Source: Thermomonospora catenispora (lineage in GTDB: Bacteria > Actinomycetota > Actinomycetes > Streptosporangiales > Streptosporangiaceae). From it: a stretch of 64,000 nt of DNA. The notes below the pieces were generated by a model. That model was not told the DNA's origin and searched no databases. It saw nothing but the letters and a program-made list of their open reading frames with translations. A program made the translations under genes and the position numbers. Numbering within the stretch: position 1 is the stretch's first letter; every line of letters begins with the position of its first letter. The stretch is taken from NCBI RefSeq assembly GCF_006363815.1, contig NZ_RRYT01000023.1:3535-67534 (forward strand), given 5' to 3'. This document shows positions 52,267 to 61,861 of this stretch, piece by piece.

Positions 52267-52380
52267 CTCGGCTTTCCGCGCCGAATATCGGGAGGTCTAC
52301 CGATGTCCTCCGGCCCCCATCCCGGCCAGACTCGTCTTCCTGACGGGTCGTCGGCGCCGGCGGCGGCCCTGAGGAAGCAG

Positions 52381-52413
52381 GCGGTGGGGGCCTGGGAGGG
52401 GAGCCCCCACCGC
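52381..52413 (-). terminator. Hairpin terminator of the LuxR-type regulator
   Basis: An 11-bp perfect stem (52381-52391 with 52403-52413) and 11-nt loop, about 120 bp past the stop codon of the minus-strand gene. On that strand TGCTTCCTC follows. Confidence 0.55.
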
Positions 52414-52534
52414 CTCCCGGCTCTTCTCCGCCGGCGACCGCCCGGCGGCGCCTCAGCGGGCCCGGCGCGTCCCCGTCACGGAGGCGGCCGGTCGGGGCGG
52501 CGCCCTCACCCGAGCGCGGCCCTCGCCGAGGTCT

Positions 52535-55396
52535 TCACACGAGCTTGAGCTCGCGGGCCAGGGCGGCGGCCTGCCCCCGGGTGGGGACGTCGAGCTTGGC
52601 CAGGATGTTGGAGACGTGCACGCTGACGGTCTTGGCGGAGATGAACAGGGCCGCGGCGATCTCACGGTTGGTGCGGCCCTGGGCGACCAGCCGGAGGACC
52701 TCCAGCTCGCGCGGGGTGAGGCCGGGGGGCCGGCGCTCGGGCGCGGGCTCCAGCCCGGCGCTGCGGGACAGCTCCGCGATGCGCTCCAGCAGCGGGGCGG
52801 CCTGCAGGCGCTCGGCCAGGGCGGCGGCGCGTCGCAGGCGGGGGAGGGCGCCGTCCCGGTCGCCGGCGAGCAGAGCGGCCTTGGCGGCATGGGCCAGGCT
52901 CTTGGCCTGCGGGTAGGGCTCGTTCACGCGCTCCCAGGCGGCGGCCGCGGCGTCCCAGGCGGCGGCGTCGCGGCGCCCGTGGGCCAGGGCGGCCTTGGCG
53001 GTGAAGGTGATGCGGTGGGCCTTCTGCAGCGGGCCGCGCACGGCCAGGTCGGCGGCCCGCTTCTCGATGCGTTCCATCCAGCCCGCCGCCTCCGCGCGGT
53101 CGGACAGCTCCGAGCAGGCCCCCGCGCCGTTCACCAGGACCGGCCAGGCGTATCGGGCGTCGTCCGGCAGACCGGGGTTGTCCAGCACGCCCGCCACCGC
53201 CTCCAGCGCCTCGGCCGGACGGCCCTGGGCCAGCCGCAGCGCCGACTCCAGCCGCAGCATGGCGAAGAAGTCCTGGGCCTTGCGCCACATGATCTCGCGG
53301 GCGGGCGCCAGCTGCCGTTCCGCCTCCTCCAGGTCGCCGCGCGCCAGCGCCACCTCGCCGGCCAGCACGTGCAGCGAGGTGCGGATGGAGGGCGGCGGGT
53401 CCTGGTCCATCGCCTGCCGCAGACGGGTCAGCGCCTCGTCCCAGCGTCCCAGCGACACCAGCGGCTCGGCCAGGTTGATCGTCAGGAACGTCCCCTGGGT
53501 GCGGTACAGGCCGAGCTCGCGGGCCAGCTCGACCCCCCGGGCGGCCACCTCCACCGCCTCGGCGTGCCGGCCGGCGCCCTCCAGGAAGTGCGAGCGCAGC
53601 ACCGCGATCCGCAGCAGATGCCGCTGGTCGCTGGACCGGTGGATGAGCCGCTCGATCTCCGCCAGCTGCGCCAGCCCGTCGTCGTAGTCGATGTCCACGC
53701 AGAACAGCGTGAGCAGCGCGTTGATCTCGGCCGTGGCGTCGCCGACGCGGCGGGCGATGGCCAGCGACTCCTGCGCGGCCGAACGCGCCTCGTCCACCGC
53801 CGACAGGTGCTGGGCGAACGACGCCAGCGAGGCCAGCGCCCGGGCCCGCACCATGCTGGGCGGCTCGGCGGGCAGCCGGGCCGCGGCGGCCCGCAGGTCG
53901 TCGAGGTAGTCGGGCCGGGCCAGCTGGTATCCCATCCGGCCGCGCTGCTCCAGCAGCGCGGCGCAGCGGGCGTCGTCGCCGAGCGCCTCCATCTCGCGCA
54001 GCGCGGCGGTGGCCAGCTTGATGCCGAGTTCGTGCTCCCCGGCCAGCTCGGCGGCCTGCACCGCCTGTTCCATCACGTCGTGCCGTTCGGCGCCGATGCG
54101 CTCGGCGGCGTCGGGGACCTTGTCCCACAGTTCCAGGACGCGGGACAGCATCGCCAGGCACTCGGCGTAGGCCACGGCCTTGCGGGCGTCGCCGGCCGCC
54201 CGCCAGGCGCTGACCAGCGCCCAGGTGGGGTCGTGCGCGGAGTACCAGTGGTGCGCCAGCTCCACCCACAACCGGCTGGCGGGCACCAGTCCCGGATCGT
54301 TCTCCAGCGCCTCGGCGTAACGGGTGTGCAGCCGGGTGTGCTCGCCCGGCAGCAGGTCGTCGTGCAGCGCCTCGCGGATCAGCGCGTGCCGGAAGGCGTA
54401 TCCGTCGCCGTCCACCACCAGCACGTTGGCCTCGACGGCGGGCCGCAGCACCCGGGCCAGCGCGGTGTCGTCGATCCCGGACACCGCGGCCAGCAGGGCG
54501 TGCTCGATATGGGTGCCGCCGGCGCTGGCCAGCCGCAGCACCTCCTGGGTCTCCTCCGGCAGCCGTTGCACCGCGGCCAGCAGCAGATCGCGCAGCGAGT
54601 CCGGCAGCGTGCTGGCCAGGGTGCCGTCGCGGGCCAGCAGCGCCTCCACGAACAGCGGGTTGCCCTCGCTGCGCTCCCACACCTGCTCCACCAGCCCGGC
54701 CCGCGGCTCGCCGTCCAGCAGGCCGCGCACCAGCTCGGCGACCTCGCCCCGGGTGAGCCGCTCCAGCTCGGTGCGCCGTACCCGCTCCACCCGGTCCAGC
54801 TCGGCCAGCGACCGGCGCAGCGGGTGGGCGCGGTGCAGCTCGTCGCTCCGGAAGGTCACCACGATCAGCAGCGGCGCGGCGCCCGCGTTGCGGACCAGGA
54901 ACGTCAGCAGGTCCCGGGTGGACTGGTCGGCCCAGTGCGCGTCCTCGATCACCAGCACCGTGGGGGAGCGCTCGGCCAGCCGCTCCAGCAGGGTGAGCAC
55001 CAGCTCGAACAATCGGGCGCGGTCCTCGCCGCCGGTGGCCTCGCCGTCGGGCTCGCCGAACTCCGGCAGCAGCCGGGCCAGGCCCGCGGCCGCCGCCGAA
55101 CGCGGCAGCAGGCCGGCCACCCCGTCGATGCCGATCTCCCGCACCAGCCCGCGCAGCACCGCCGTGAACGGCGCGAACGGCAGGCCGTCGGAGCCCAGCT
55201 CCAGGCAACCGCCCACCAGCACCCGGGCGCCGCCGGCCGCCGCCCGCTCGGTGAAGTGGCGGAGCAGGCGGGTCTTGCCGACCCCGGCCTCCCCGCCGAT
55301 CAGGACCGCTCCGGGCGCGTCGCCGAGCGCCCGCTCCAACATCTGCAGCTCGGCCGTTCTGCCGACGAGGATGGGACTGACCGATCGTGCGCTCAC
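52535..55396 (-). CDS. Large LuxR-type (LAL) transcriptional regulator with AAA ATPase
   Basis: A 953-residue regulator of the 'large ATP-binding LuxR' class. Walker A is GGEAGVGKT (34-42), Walker B-like VLVIEDAHWAD is near 160, then the winged helix/TPR-like region extends through the middle (many ALxxA helical repeats). The C-terminal LuxR helix-turn-helix is LTPRELEVLRLVAQGRTNRE with ISAKTVSVHVSNILAKLDV. The start GTG 55396 (MSARSVSPILVGRTAEL) has GAGG upstream and places the ATPase near the N-terminus as usual. Such proteins often control antibiotic or sugar-use clusters; none is visible here. Confidence 0.93.
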   Translation of the reverse strand: MSARSVSPILVGRTAELQMLERALGDAPGAVLIGGEAGVGKTRLLRHFTERAAAGGARVLVGGCLELGSDGLPFAPFTAVLRGLVREIGIDGVAGLLPRSAAAAGLARLLPEFGEPDGEATGGEDRARLFELVLTLLERLAERSPTVLVIEDAHWADQSTRDLLTFLVRNAGAAPLLIVVTFRSDELHRAHPLRRSLAELDRVERVRRTELERLTRGEVAELVRGLLDGEPRAGLVEQVWERSEGNPLFVEALLARDGTLASTLPDSLRDLLLAAVQRLPEETQEVLRLASAGGTHIEHALLAAVSGIDDTALARVLRPAVEANVLVVDGDGYAFRHALIREALHDDLLPGEHTRLHTRYAEALENDPGLVPASRLWVELAHHWYSAHDPTWALVSAWRAAGDARKAVAYAECLAMLSRVLELWDKVPDAAERIGAERHDVMEQAVQAAELAGEHELGIKLATAALREMEALGDDARCAALLEQRGRMGYQLARPDYLDDLRAAAARLPAEPPSMVRARALASLASFAQHLSAVDEARSAAQESLAIARRVGDATAEINALLTLFCVDIDYDDGLAQLAEIERLIHRSSDQRHLLRIAVLRSHFLEGAGRHAEAVEVAARGVELARELGLYRTQGTFLTINLAEPLVSLGRWDEALTRLRQAMDQDPPPSIRTSLHVLAGEVALARGDLEEAERQLAPAREIMWRKAQDFFAMLRLESALRLAQGRPAEALEAVAGVLDNPGLPDDARYAWPVLVNGAGACSELSDRAEAAGWMERIEKRAADLAVRGPLQKAHRITFTAKAALAHGRRDAAAWDAAAAAWERVNEPYPQAKSLAHAAKAALLAGDRDGALPRLRRAAALAERLQAAPLLERIAELSRSAGLEPAPERRPPGLTPRELEVLRLVAQGRTNREIAAALFISAKTVSVHVSNILAKLDVPTRGQAAALARELKLV

Positions 55397-57090
55397 ATCC
55401 TCAGCATGCCATCTGGAAACCGGAGAACTCCGCTTATTTTTCGTTTCGCCGTCAGCGGACACGGCAAAGCGCGGTTTCTCCGGATCGGGGCCCTCGAACC
55501 GTCGGTCGCGGCGTTTCCGTGAGGTCACCGTCGGTGACCGCATCCGTTCCCGTGGAGCGCGGAGACGGAGCGTGCGAGGACGCCGCCGGTCAAGCGCTTT
55601 GTCGGCTCCGCTCCGGTGTCCGCGCCCGCAGCCGGACCGGCCCACGGCCTCGGGCGCGGAAATGCCCTCCGGCCAGGGCCGGGGCGCATGCCGGCGCCAC
55701 GGGGCGGCGCGCCGCCCCGGAACGGGTCCGCCGGCCGTCCGGCCCGGTCGTCGCCCCTGCGGACGGAGGGGCGGCGCGGGCCGCCGCGCCGATGCGGAAC
55801 GGTGTGATGCCGGATTTCTCCTTTTCGGATTCTCTTCATCCTTCGGAACGGGTTCTGCGCGGCGCGCGGCGCCGTTCTCCGCCGGCGCTCCTCCGGTGTC
55901 GGCCATTTTGACTTCCGGGTGACGAGGGGAATGCCGCGAGGTGCAAGGGGGGCGCTGAGATTCCCGTCCGGCGCAGGATGGGAAATGCTTTCTCCAGATC
56001 GTGGAGCCGGCCTCGCATGATCCCGGCGGCTTCGCCGGGTCGCCGGGAAATCCCGGCACGGCGCACTGCACGGCGCAACGCACTGAAAAAAGCACTGAGA
56101 AACGCACTGAAGAACACACTGAGAGACGTGCTGGAGAACGCGGGGGAAGGTCGGCCGCCCGGCACGGCCGGCCGGCGCCGATCCCGCCGCCCCTCACGGT
56201 GCTCGCGCCGTTCGGGGCGGTGATCCTCCTCGGGCCGTCCGGCGGGGATCGGGCGAGGGGCGTCCGCCGCCCGACCCCGGTGGTGCCGGCGGTGGTCGCG
56301 GCGGTCCTGGAGGGCCTGCTCCGGGCGGTGATGGACGAGGGCGGCATCGTCTTCTCGCCGTTCGGCCGCCTCCGGCGACGGCGCCCGGCCAGGGCGCCCC
56401 GGGAGCGGGTCGCCGAGGTCGCGGCGCCCGGCCCTTTCGGGGGCCGTCCCGGTCCGCCGGCCGGCTGGCGGCGCATGGGCGCGGGTGCCGCTTCCCCGGC
56501 CGTGGTCGCGCGAGCCAAAGGGCGAGCGGAAGGGAGAGGTGGCCGCGCGGACCGCTCGCCCGTGCCCGGAGGACGGGCGCAAGGAGCCGCCCGACCTCGT
56601 CGCGGTGCGCGGTTCCCGGCCGGTCCGGCCCGTGGACCGCAGGCGGCGCGGCAGTGGCGACGATGGCCGATGCCATCGCGCCGAGAGGGCCTTTACAGAA
56701 GCCGTACGACCTCCCCCGGAGATCTCCGCATGTTCACTTCTCCCCGCGAACACGGCGGGACGGATATATCCCGAAGGCGCCGGGCGTTCCGGCGACGGCT
56801 CCGCCCGCACCCGGACGCACCCCCGGGAACGAGATCGCGCCGACGCTCGATATGCGGACCGGCCGTCACGGGATTCACGACGCCGGGAGCGTTGCGCGGA
56901 GAGGCGGCGCGAGGACACCGTCGACCACGCGGCGCGGCCGGTCTCCTCGCCGGGCGCTGCGGACCGCCCGTGGGCGTCGATCCCCCCGGCGGAGCGGTCA
57001 CGCCACGGAGGTCGCCGGCGGGGCGGCGGGCGGTCGCGGGCGGGGGCGACGCCGCCGCCCCGGCCCGCGGCCCGACGGCGTCCCCGCCCG
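55397..57090. other. 1.7-kb region without a convincing gene
   Basis: No frame on either strand shows a recognisable domain. The longest minus-strand frame (55836-56918, 360 codons) and others translate to low-complexity Arg/Pro/Ser sequence. Near the LuxR start an AT-rich tract (CGCTTATTTTTCG, about 55431-55443) may be promoter. A 12-bp tandem repeat is at 56081-56140. Local base composition is more mixed than in neighbouring genes, which could mean decayed sequence or a regulatory or replication-type spacer. Confidence 0.6.
56081..56140 (+). repeat. 12-bp tandem repeat, five units
   Basis: Units CACTGAAAAAAG, CACTGAGAAACG, CACTGAAGAACA, CACTGAGAGACG and TGCTGGAGAACG follow each other exactly. 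In the plus frame they encode a tetrad repeat (ALKK-ALRN-ALKN-TLRD-VLEN), a potential amphipathic helix inside an 81-codon frame (55978-56223) whose remainder is unconvincing. It is purine-rich and unlike its surroundings. Confidence 0.75.
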
Positions 57091-57897
57091 TCAGGGCACG
57101 CGGGCGACCGCGCCGAGCGTCATGGCCTCGGTCGGCGGGTTGACCGTCTCGCCGGGGTCGGGGCGCCAGGCCGACACCTCGACCAGGCCCGGCGGGACGA
57201 GCTCCAGGCCCTCCAGCCAGGCGGCGATCTCCTCGGGGTCGCGCATCCGGCCCCACATGCCGCGGGTGACGCCCAGCATGAACTCGGTCATCCGGTCGCG
57301 CATCCGCTGGTCGGTGGCCGCGGAATGGCTGATGATCAGCAGGCTGCCGCTCGGGACCCGTTCGACGACCTTGCGCACCACATCGCCGGGCCGGTCCCGG
57401 TCGGGCAGGCAGGACAGCACCGTCGCCAGCAGCACGCCGACCGGCTCGGACAGGTTCACGATCCGGGTCACCTGGGGGTCGTCGAACACCGCGTCCAGGT
57501 CCCGGACGTCCCCGGTGATCATGGCGGTGCGGTCGCCGTCGGCCAGCAGCGCCTGGCCGTGCGCCACCACCACCGGGTCGTTGTCGACGTAGACCACCCG
57601 CGCCGAGGGGTCGAACCGCTGCGCGGTCTCGTGCACGTTCTGCGGGGTCGGCAGACCGGAGCCGAGGTCGAGGAACTGCCGGATCCCGGTCTCCTGCACG
57701 GCGAACCGGACCGCCCGGTGGAGGAAGCGCCGGTTGCTGGCCACCACCTCCCGGGCGGTCGGCACGATGTTGAGGACATGCTCGGCTGCGCGCCGGTCCA
57801 CTGCGTAGTTCTCCCTGCCGCCCAGCAGGTAGTCGTGTATCCGAGCCGGACTGGCGACCTGGTCCGGAGGCGGCGGCACCGATCCTGCCGACGACAC
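57091..57897 (-). CDS. SAM-dependent methyltransferase, DUF574 family
   Basis: A 268-residue member of the actinomycete-specific S-adenosyl methyltransferase family (DUF574). Hallmarks: ASPARIHDYLLGGRENYAVDR near the start, the SAM loop FLDLGSGLPTPQNVHE, YVDNDPVVVAHGQALL and, later, GSLLIISHSAA. The family is greatly expanded in Streptomyces and relatives with unknown substrates. The GTG 57897 has AGGAG upstream. It is divergent from deoC with 165 bp between. Confidence 0.94.
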   Translation of the reverse strand: MSSAGSVPPPPDQVASPARIHDYLLGGRENYAVDRRAAEHVLNIVPTAREVVASNRRFLHRAVRFAVQETGIRQFLDLGSGLPTPQNVHETAQRFDPSARVVYVDNDPVVVAHGQALLADGDRTAMITGDVRDLDAVFDDPQVTRIVNLSEPVGVLLATVLSCLPDRDRPGDVVRKVVERVPSGSLLIISHSAATDQRMRDRMTEFMLGVTRGMWGRMRDPEEIAAWLEGLELVPPGLVEVSAWRPDPGETVNPPTEAMTLGAVARVP

Positions 57898-58062
57898 GGT
57901 GACTCCTAGGAAGGTTGCGTGATCCGGTCCTTGATCGTACTGGTGGAACGCCTCGCTTCCCGAGCCCCTGCGGACACGAATGAAACGTTCCTCATCATCG
58001 CGTTCTCCTGCCGACTCGCAGCCCGTTTTGTGAGGGTGCCGACCATGGGCGATCCTTAGCAG

Positions 58063-59004
58063 GTGTCAACGGAGACTTTGACGGACGCGCCCGGCTCCAA
58101 CGCCGAGCTGCGCGCCTACCTGCACGGGCTGCCGGGGGTGGACCAGGTGGGGGCCGAGGAGCGGGCCGCCCGGCTGGCCACCCGGTCGATCAAGACGACC
58201 GCCAAGGCCGCCGCGATCGACCTGGCGATCTCGATGGTGGACCTGACCACCCTGGAGGGGGCGGACACGCCCGGCAAGGTGCGGGCGCTGTGCGCCAAGG
58301 CGATGCGGCCCGATCCCGAGGACCCGTCGGTGCCCAAGGTCGCGGCCGTGTGCGTGTACTCGGACCTGGTGGACGTGGCCGTGCGGGCGCTGGACGGCTC
58401 GGGGATCGCGGTGGCCAGCGTGGCGACCGCCTTCCCGGCCGGCCGGGCGCCGCTGGAGGCCAAGCTGGCCGACACCCGCGCCGCGGTGGCGGCGGGCGCC
58501 GCCGAGATCGACATGGTGATCGACCGGGGCGCCTTCCTGTCCGGGGACTACCTGAAGGTCTACGAGGAGATCGCCGCCGTCAAGCAGGCCTGCGGCGACG
58601 CCCACCTGAAGGTGATCTTGGAGACCGGTGAGCTGGTCACCTACGACAACGTGCGCCGCGCCTCCTGGCTGGCGATGCGGGCCGGCGCGGACTTCATCAA
58701 GACCTCCACCGGCAAGGTCTCCCCGGCGGCGACGCTGCCGGTCACGCTGGTGATGCTGGAGGCGGTCCGCGACTTCCGCGCCGCGACCGGACGGCGGGTC
58801 GGGGTCAAGCCCGCGGGCGGGATCCGCACCGCCAAGGACGCGATCAGGTACCTGGTGCTGGTGAAGGAGACCGCCGGGGACGACTGGCTCACCCCCCGCC
58901 GGTTCCGGATCGGCGCCTCCAGCCTGCTGAACGACCTGCTGATGCAGCGTCGCAAGCTGGCCACCGGCGTGTACTCGGGCCCCGACTACTTCACCTTGGA
59001 CTGA
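58063..59004 (+). CDS. deoC: Deoxyribose-phosphate aldolase
   Basis: A 313-residue class I aldolase splitting 2-deoxyribose-5-phosphate into glyceraldehyde-3-phosphate and acetaldehyde. The Schiff-base lysine is K213 in DFIKTSTGK, the proton-relay residues are D150 (AEIDMVIDRG) and K249 (GVKPAGGIR), and K183 is in HLKVILETGE. It is longer than the E. coli enzyme by an N-terminal extension. The GTG follows GATCCT by 6 nt, so the mRNA could be leaderless; only a weak ribosome site is present. First gene of an operon with two aldehyde dehydrogenase genes. Confidence 0.96.
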   Translation: MSTETLTDAPGSNAELRAYLHGLPGVDQVGAEERAARLATRSIKTTAKAAAIDLAISMVDLTTLEGADTPGKVRALCAKAMRPDPEDPSVPKVAAVCVYSDLVDVAVRALDGSGIAVASVATAFPAGRAPLEAKLADTRAAVAAGAAEIDMVIDRGAFLSGDYLKVYEEIAAVKQACGDAHLKVILETGELVTYDNVRRASWLAMRAGADFIKTSTGKVSPAATLPVTLVMLEAVRDFRAATGRRVGVKPAGGIRTAKDAIRYLVLVKETAGDDWLTPRRFRIGASSLLNDLLMQRRKLATGVYSGPDYFTLD

Positions 59005-59009
59005 ACGCC

Positions 59010-60452
59010 ATGAGCGAGCACATCTTCGAGTACGCGCCGGCGCCCGAGTCGGCGTCGATCGTCGACATCCGGCCGGCGTACGGGTTGTTCATCAACGGCG
59101 AGTGGGTCGACGGGACCGACGGCCGCAGCTTCAAGAGCGTCAACCCCGCCACCGAGGAGGTCCTGGCCGAGATCACCGAGGCCGGCCCCGCCGACGTGGA
59201 CCGCGCGGTGACCGCCGCCCGGACCGCGTTCGAGACGGTGTGGGGGCCGATGCCCGGCCGGGAGCGCGCCAAGTACCTGTTCCGCATCGCCCGGCTGATC
59301 CAAGAGCGCTCCCGCGAGCTGGCGGTGCTGGAGACCATCGACAACGGCAAGCCCATCCGCGAGTCCCGCGATGTGGACCTGCCGCTGGTGGCGGCGCACT
59401 TCTTCTACTACGCCGGCTGGGCCGACAAGCTGCCGTACGCCGGGTTCGGGCCCGACCCGCGCCCGCTGGGGGTGGCCGGGCAGGTCATCCCCTGGAACTT
59501 CCCGCTGCTGATGCTGGCCTGGAAGATCGCCCCGGCGCTGGCCTGCGGCAACACCGTGGTGCTCAAGCCCGCCGAGACCACTCCGCTGACCGCGCTGGCG
59601 TTCGCCGAGATCTGCCGGCAGGCCGAGCTTCCGCCGGGCGTGGTCAACATCGTCACCGGGGCGGGGGAGACCGGGAAGGCCCTGGTGGAGCACCCGGGCG
59701 TCGACAAGGTCGCGTTCACCGGGTCCACCGAGGTCGGCAAGCAGATCGCCCGCGCGGTGGCCGGCACCCGCAAGCGGCTCACCCTGGAGCTGGGCGGCAA
59801 GGCGGCGAACGTGATCTTCGACGACGCGCCGCTGGACCAGGCCGTCGAGGGCGTGATCAACGGGATCTTCTTCAACCAGGGCCATGTCTGCTGCGCCGGC
59901 TCCCGGCTGCTGGTCCAGGAGACGATCGCCGAGGAGCTGCTGGAGCGGCTCAAGGCCCGGATGACCACCCTGCGGGTCGGCGACCCGCTGGACAAGAACA
60001 CCGACGTCGGCGCCGTCAACTCCGCCGAGCAGCTGGAGAAGATCCGCACCCTGGCGCAGATCGGCGAGGCCGAGGGCGCGACCCGCTGGTCGGTGCCGTG
60101 CCGGCTGCCCGAGCAGGGCTTCTGGTTCCCCCCCACGGTGTTCACCGGCGTGGCCCAATCCCACCGGATCGCCCGGGAGGAGATCTTCGGCCCGGTGCTG
60201 TCGGTGCTGACGTTCCGCACCCCCGCCGAGGCCGTCGAGAAGGCCAACAACACCCCCTACGGGCTGTCGGCCGGGATCTGGACGGAGAAGGGCTCACGGA
60301 TCCTGTGGATGGCCCAGCGGATGCGCGCGGGCGTGGTGTGGGCCAACACGTTCAACAAGTTCGACCCCGCCGCTCCGTTCGGCGGCTACAAGGAGTCGGG
60401 TTTCGGCCGCGAGGGCGGTCGTCACGGGCTGGAGGCCTACCTCGATGTCTGA
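59010..60452 (+). CDS. Aldehyde dehydrogenase (catalytic)
   Basis: A 480-residue NAD(P)-dependent aldehyde dehydrogenase. The general base is E260 in TLELGGK, the nucleophile is C294 in NQGHVCCAGSR and the dinucleotide-binding PWNFPLLMLAWK is at 161-172. All domains are complete. It lies 5 nt after deoC and could oxidise the acetaldehyde made there to acetate. Its end overlaps the next gene by 8 nt. Confidence 0.95.
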   Translation: MSEHIFEYAPAPESASIVDIRPAYGLFINGEWVDGTDGRSFKSVNPATEEVLAEITEAGPADVDRAVTAARTAFETVWGPMPGRERAKYLFRIARLIQERSRELAVLETIDNGKPIRESRDVDLPLVAAHFFYYAGWADKLPYAGFGPDPRPLGVAGQVIPWNFPLLMLAWKIAPALACGNTVVLKPAETTPLTALAFAEICRQAELPPGVVNIVTGAGETGKALVEHPGVDKVAFTGSTEVGKQIARAVAGTRKRLTLELGGKAANVIFDDAPLDQAVEGVINGIFFNQGHVCCAGSRLLVQETIAEELLERLKARMTTLRVGDPLDKNTDVGAVNSAEQLEKIRTLAQIGEAEGATRWSVPCRLPEQGFWFPPTVFTGVAQSHRIAREEIFGPVLSVLTFRTPAEAVEKANNTPYGLSAGIWTEKGSRILWMAQRMRAGVVWANTFNKFDPAAPFGGYKESGFGREGGRHGLEAYLDV

Positions 60453-61305
60453 GCCGACGCGGCTTGCGGTGCGCAAGACCTACAAGCTGTTCATCGGGGG
60501 CGCGTTCCCCCGCTCGGAGTCCGGCAGGTCGTACGTGGTGCACGACGCCAAGGGCGCTTTCTGGGCCAACGCCTCCCAGGCCTCCCGCAAGGACGCCCGC
60601 GACGCGGTGAGCGCGGCCCGCAAGGCGTTCGGCGGCTGGTCCGGACGCACCCCCTACAACCGGGGGCAGATCCTCTACCGCATCGCCGAGATGCTGGAGG
60701 GCCGGCGCGGCCAGTTCATCGAGGAGCTGCGCACCGCCGGGGCCGGCAAGGCCGCCGCCACCGCCGAGGTCGACGCGGCGATCGACCGCTGGGTCTGGTA
60801 CGCGGGCTGGGCCGACAAGCTCGGCGCCGTCGTCGGATCGGCCAACCCGGTCGCCGGGCCGTTCTTCAACTTCTCCACCCCCGAGCCGACGGGGGTGGTC
60901 GCCGTCATCGCCCCCGACTCGCCGCTGCTGGGACTGGTGTCGGTGATCGCCCCGGTGATCGTGACCGGCAACACCTGCGTCGTGGTGGCCTCCGAGCCCG
61001 CCCCGCTGACCGCGATCACCCTCGCCGAGGTGCTGGCGACCTCTGACCTGCCCGGCGGCGTGGTGAACATCCTCACCGGGCGGCGCGCCGAGCTGGCCCC
61101 GTGGCTGGCCGCGCACATGGACGTGAACGCCGTGGACCTGACGGGCGCCCCCGCCGACCTGGTGCCCTCCCTGGAGGAGGCCGCCGCCGGCAATCTCAAG
61201 CGGGTGCTGCGGCCCGAGGGGGAGGACTGGACGGCCGACCCCGGTCTCGGCCGGATGACCGCGTTCGTGGAGACCAAGACCGTCTGGCACCCGGTCGGCG
61301 TCTGA
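60445..61305 (+). CDS. Truncated aldehyde-dehydrogenase-fold protein without catalytic cysteine
   Basis: A 286-residue protein similar in its course to the N-terminal and NAD-binding part of aldehyde dehydrogenases (KLFIGGAFPRSESGRSY; GVVAVIAPDSPLLGLVSVIAPV with GNTCVVVASEPAPLTAI). It lacks the LELGGK and NQGxxC segments and stops where the catalytic domain would begin. No frameshift is seen and the reading frame is clean, so this is a genuine short protein. It overlaps the catalytic ALDH gene, suggesting a complex. The pair looks like a split ALDH16 (active plus pseudo domain). Confidence 0.85.
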   Translation: MSEPTRLAVRKTYKLFIGGAFPRSESGRSYVVHDAKGAFWANASQASRKDARDAVSAARKAFGGWSGRTPYNRGQILYRIAEMLEGRRGQFIEELRTAGAGKAAATAEVDAAIDRWVWYAGWADKLGAVVGSANPVAGPFFNFSTPEPTGVVAVIAPDSPLLGLVSVIAPVIVTGNTCVVVASEPAPLTAITLAEVLATSDLPGGVVNILTGRRAELAPWLAAHMDVNAVDLTGAPADLVPSLEEAAAGNLKRVLRPEGEDWTADPGLGRMTAFVETKTVWHPVGV

Positions 61306-61438
61306 GCGGCCCCTCGGCCGACCCGGGCGTCGCGGGCCGGGTGGCCGCCTCACCGCGGTCATCCGGCCCGGAAGGGTGTAGCGGGAAGGCGCGGGTGGAA
61401 TAGACCTCCCGTATCTGATCGACACGGGGGGTTGTCAA

Positions 61439-61822
61439 GTGCCTACCAAGCGTTCATCCATGCCCAGGGCGGCGGCCGGTCGACTGATGTCGGCGGCGAC
61501 CGGGACGGTGACCACCGCCCTGTCGATGACCAGGGCGGTGGCCGGTTTCGCCAAGGCCCTGACCGGCCTGATCCTGACCGTCGACCGTCGTCCCGCGGCC
61601 CGTCCCGCCGCCCGGACCGCCCGCTCGCAGACGGCCGCCCGCAAGACCACCGCCAAGCGCGCCGCCACCCGCACCGCCGCCCGCACCACCCGCGCCAAGA
61701 CCGCCGGCACCGCCAAGACGACCAGGACCGCCAAGGCCGCCGCCGGGACTGCCAAGTCCGCCGGGAGGAGCACCGCGCGACGCACCGCGGGCAGCAGGGG
61801 TGGGAGCGCCGCGACCGGGTAA
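61439..61822 (+). CDS. Histone-H1-like Ala/Lys/Arg-rich protein
   Basis: A 127-residue basic protein. Residues 1-45 form a hydrophobic or amphipathic helix-forming head (ATGTVTTALSMTRAVAGFAK and LTGLILTV); the rest is a disordered tail of repeated Ala-Arg-Thr-Ala-Lys words (KTTAKRAATRTAARTTRAKT). This resembles histone-H1-like C-terminal tails of actinobacterial nucleoid proteins. It starts with GTG and has a GGGGG stretch upstream. DNA binding is inferred from charge only. A TAGACC box at 61401-61406 may be a -10. Confidence 0.75.
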   Translation: MPTKRSSMPRAAAGRLMSAATGTVTTALSMTRAVAGFAKALTGLILTVDRRPAARPAARTARSQTAARKTTAKRAATRTAARTTRAKTAGTAKTTRTAKAAAGTAKSAGRSTARRTAGSRGGSAATG

Positions 61823-61861
61823 TGCGACGCGGGTGAGACACCGCGAACCCAGGGAGCGGGC

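Larger units (their letters stand above)
52169..52534. other. Intergenic stretch between convergent genes
   Basis: About 366 bp containing two strong hairpins, listed separately, one for each gene. No coding sequence supported. Confidence 0.6.

Noticed and set aside
52616-55522. 968-codon plus-strand frame opposite the LuxR-type regulator
   Set aside because: Antisense shadow; the minus strand has Walker A and LuxR motifs.
55978-56223. 81-codon plus-strand frame containing the tandem repeat
   Set aside because: Outside the repeat the translation is compositional (RRRSRRPSRCSRRSGR); not strong enough to list as a gene.
55836-56918. 360-codon minus-strand frame in the gene-poor region
   Set aside because: Arg/Pro/Ser-rich low complexity, no domain and no ribosome site; kept only as part of an unassigned region.
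60445-61305. Pseudogene call for the short aldehyde dehydrogenase
   Set aside because: Clean frame, translational overlap with its partner and a sensible stop argue for a functional short protein.
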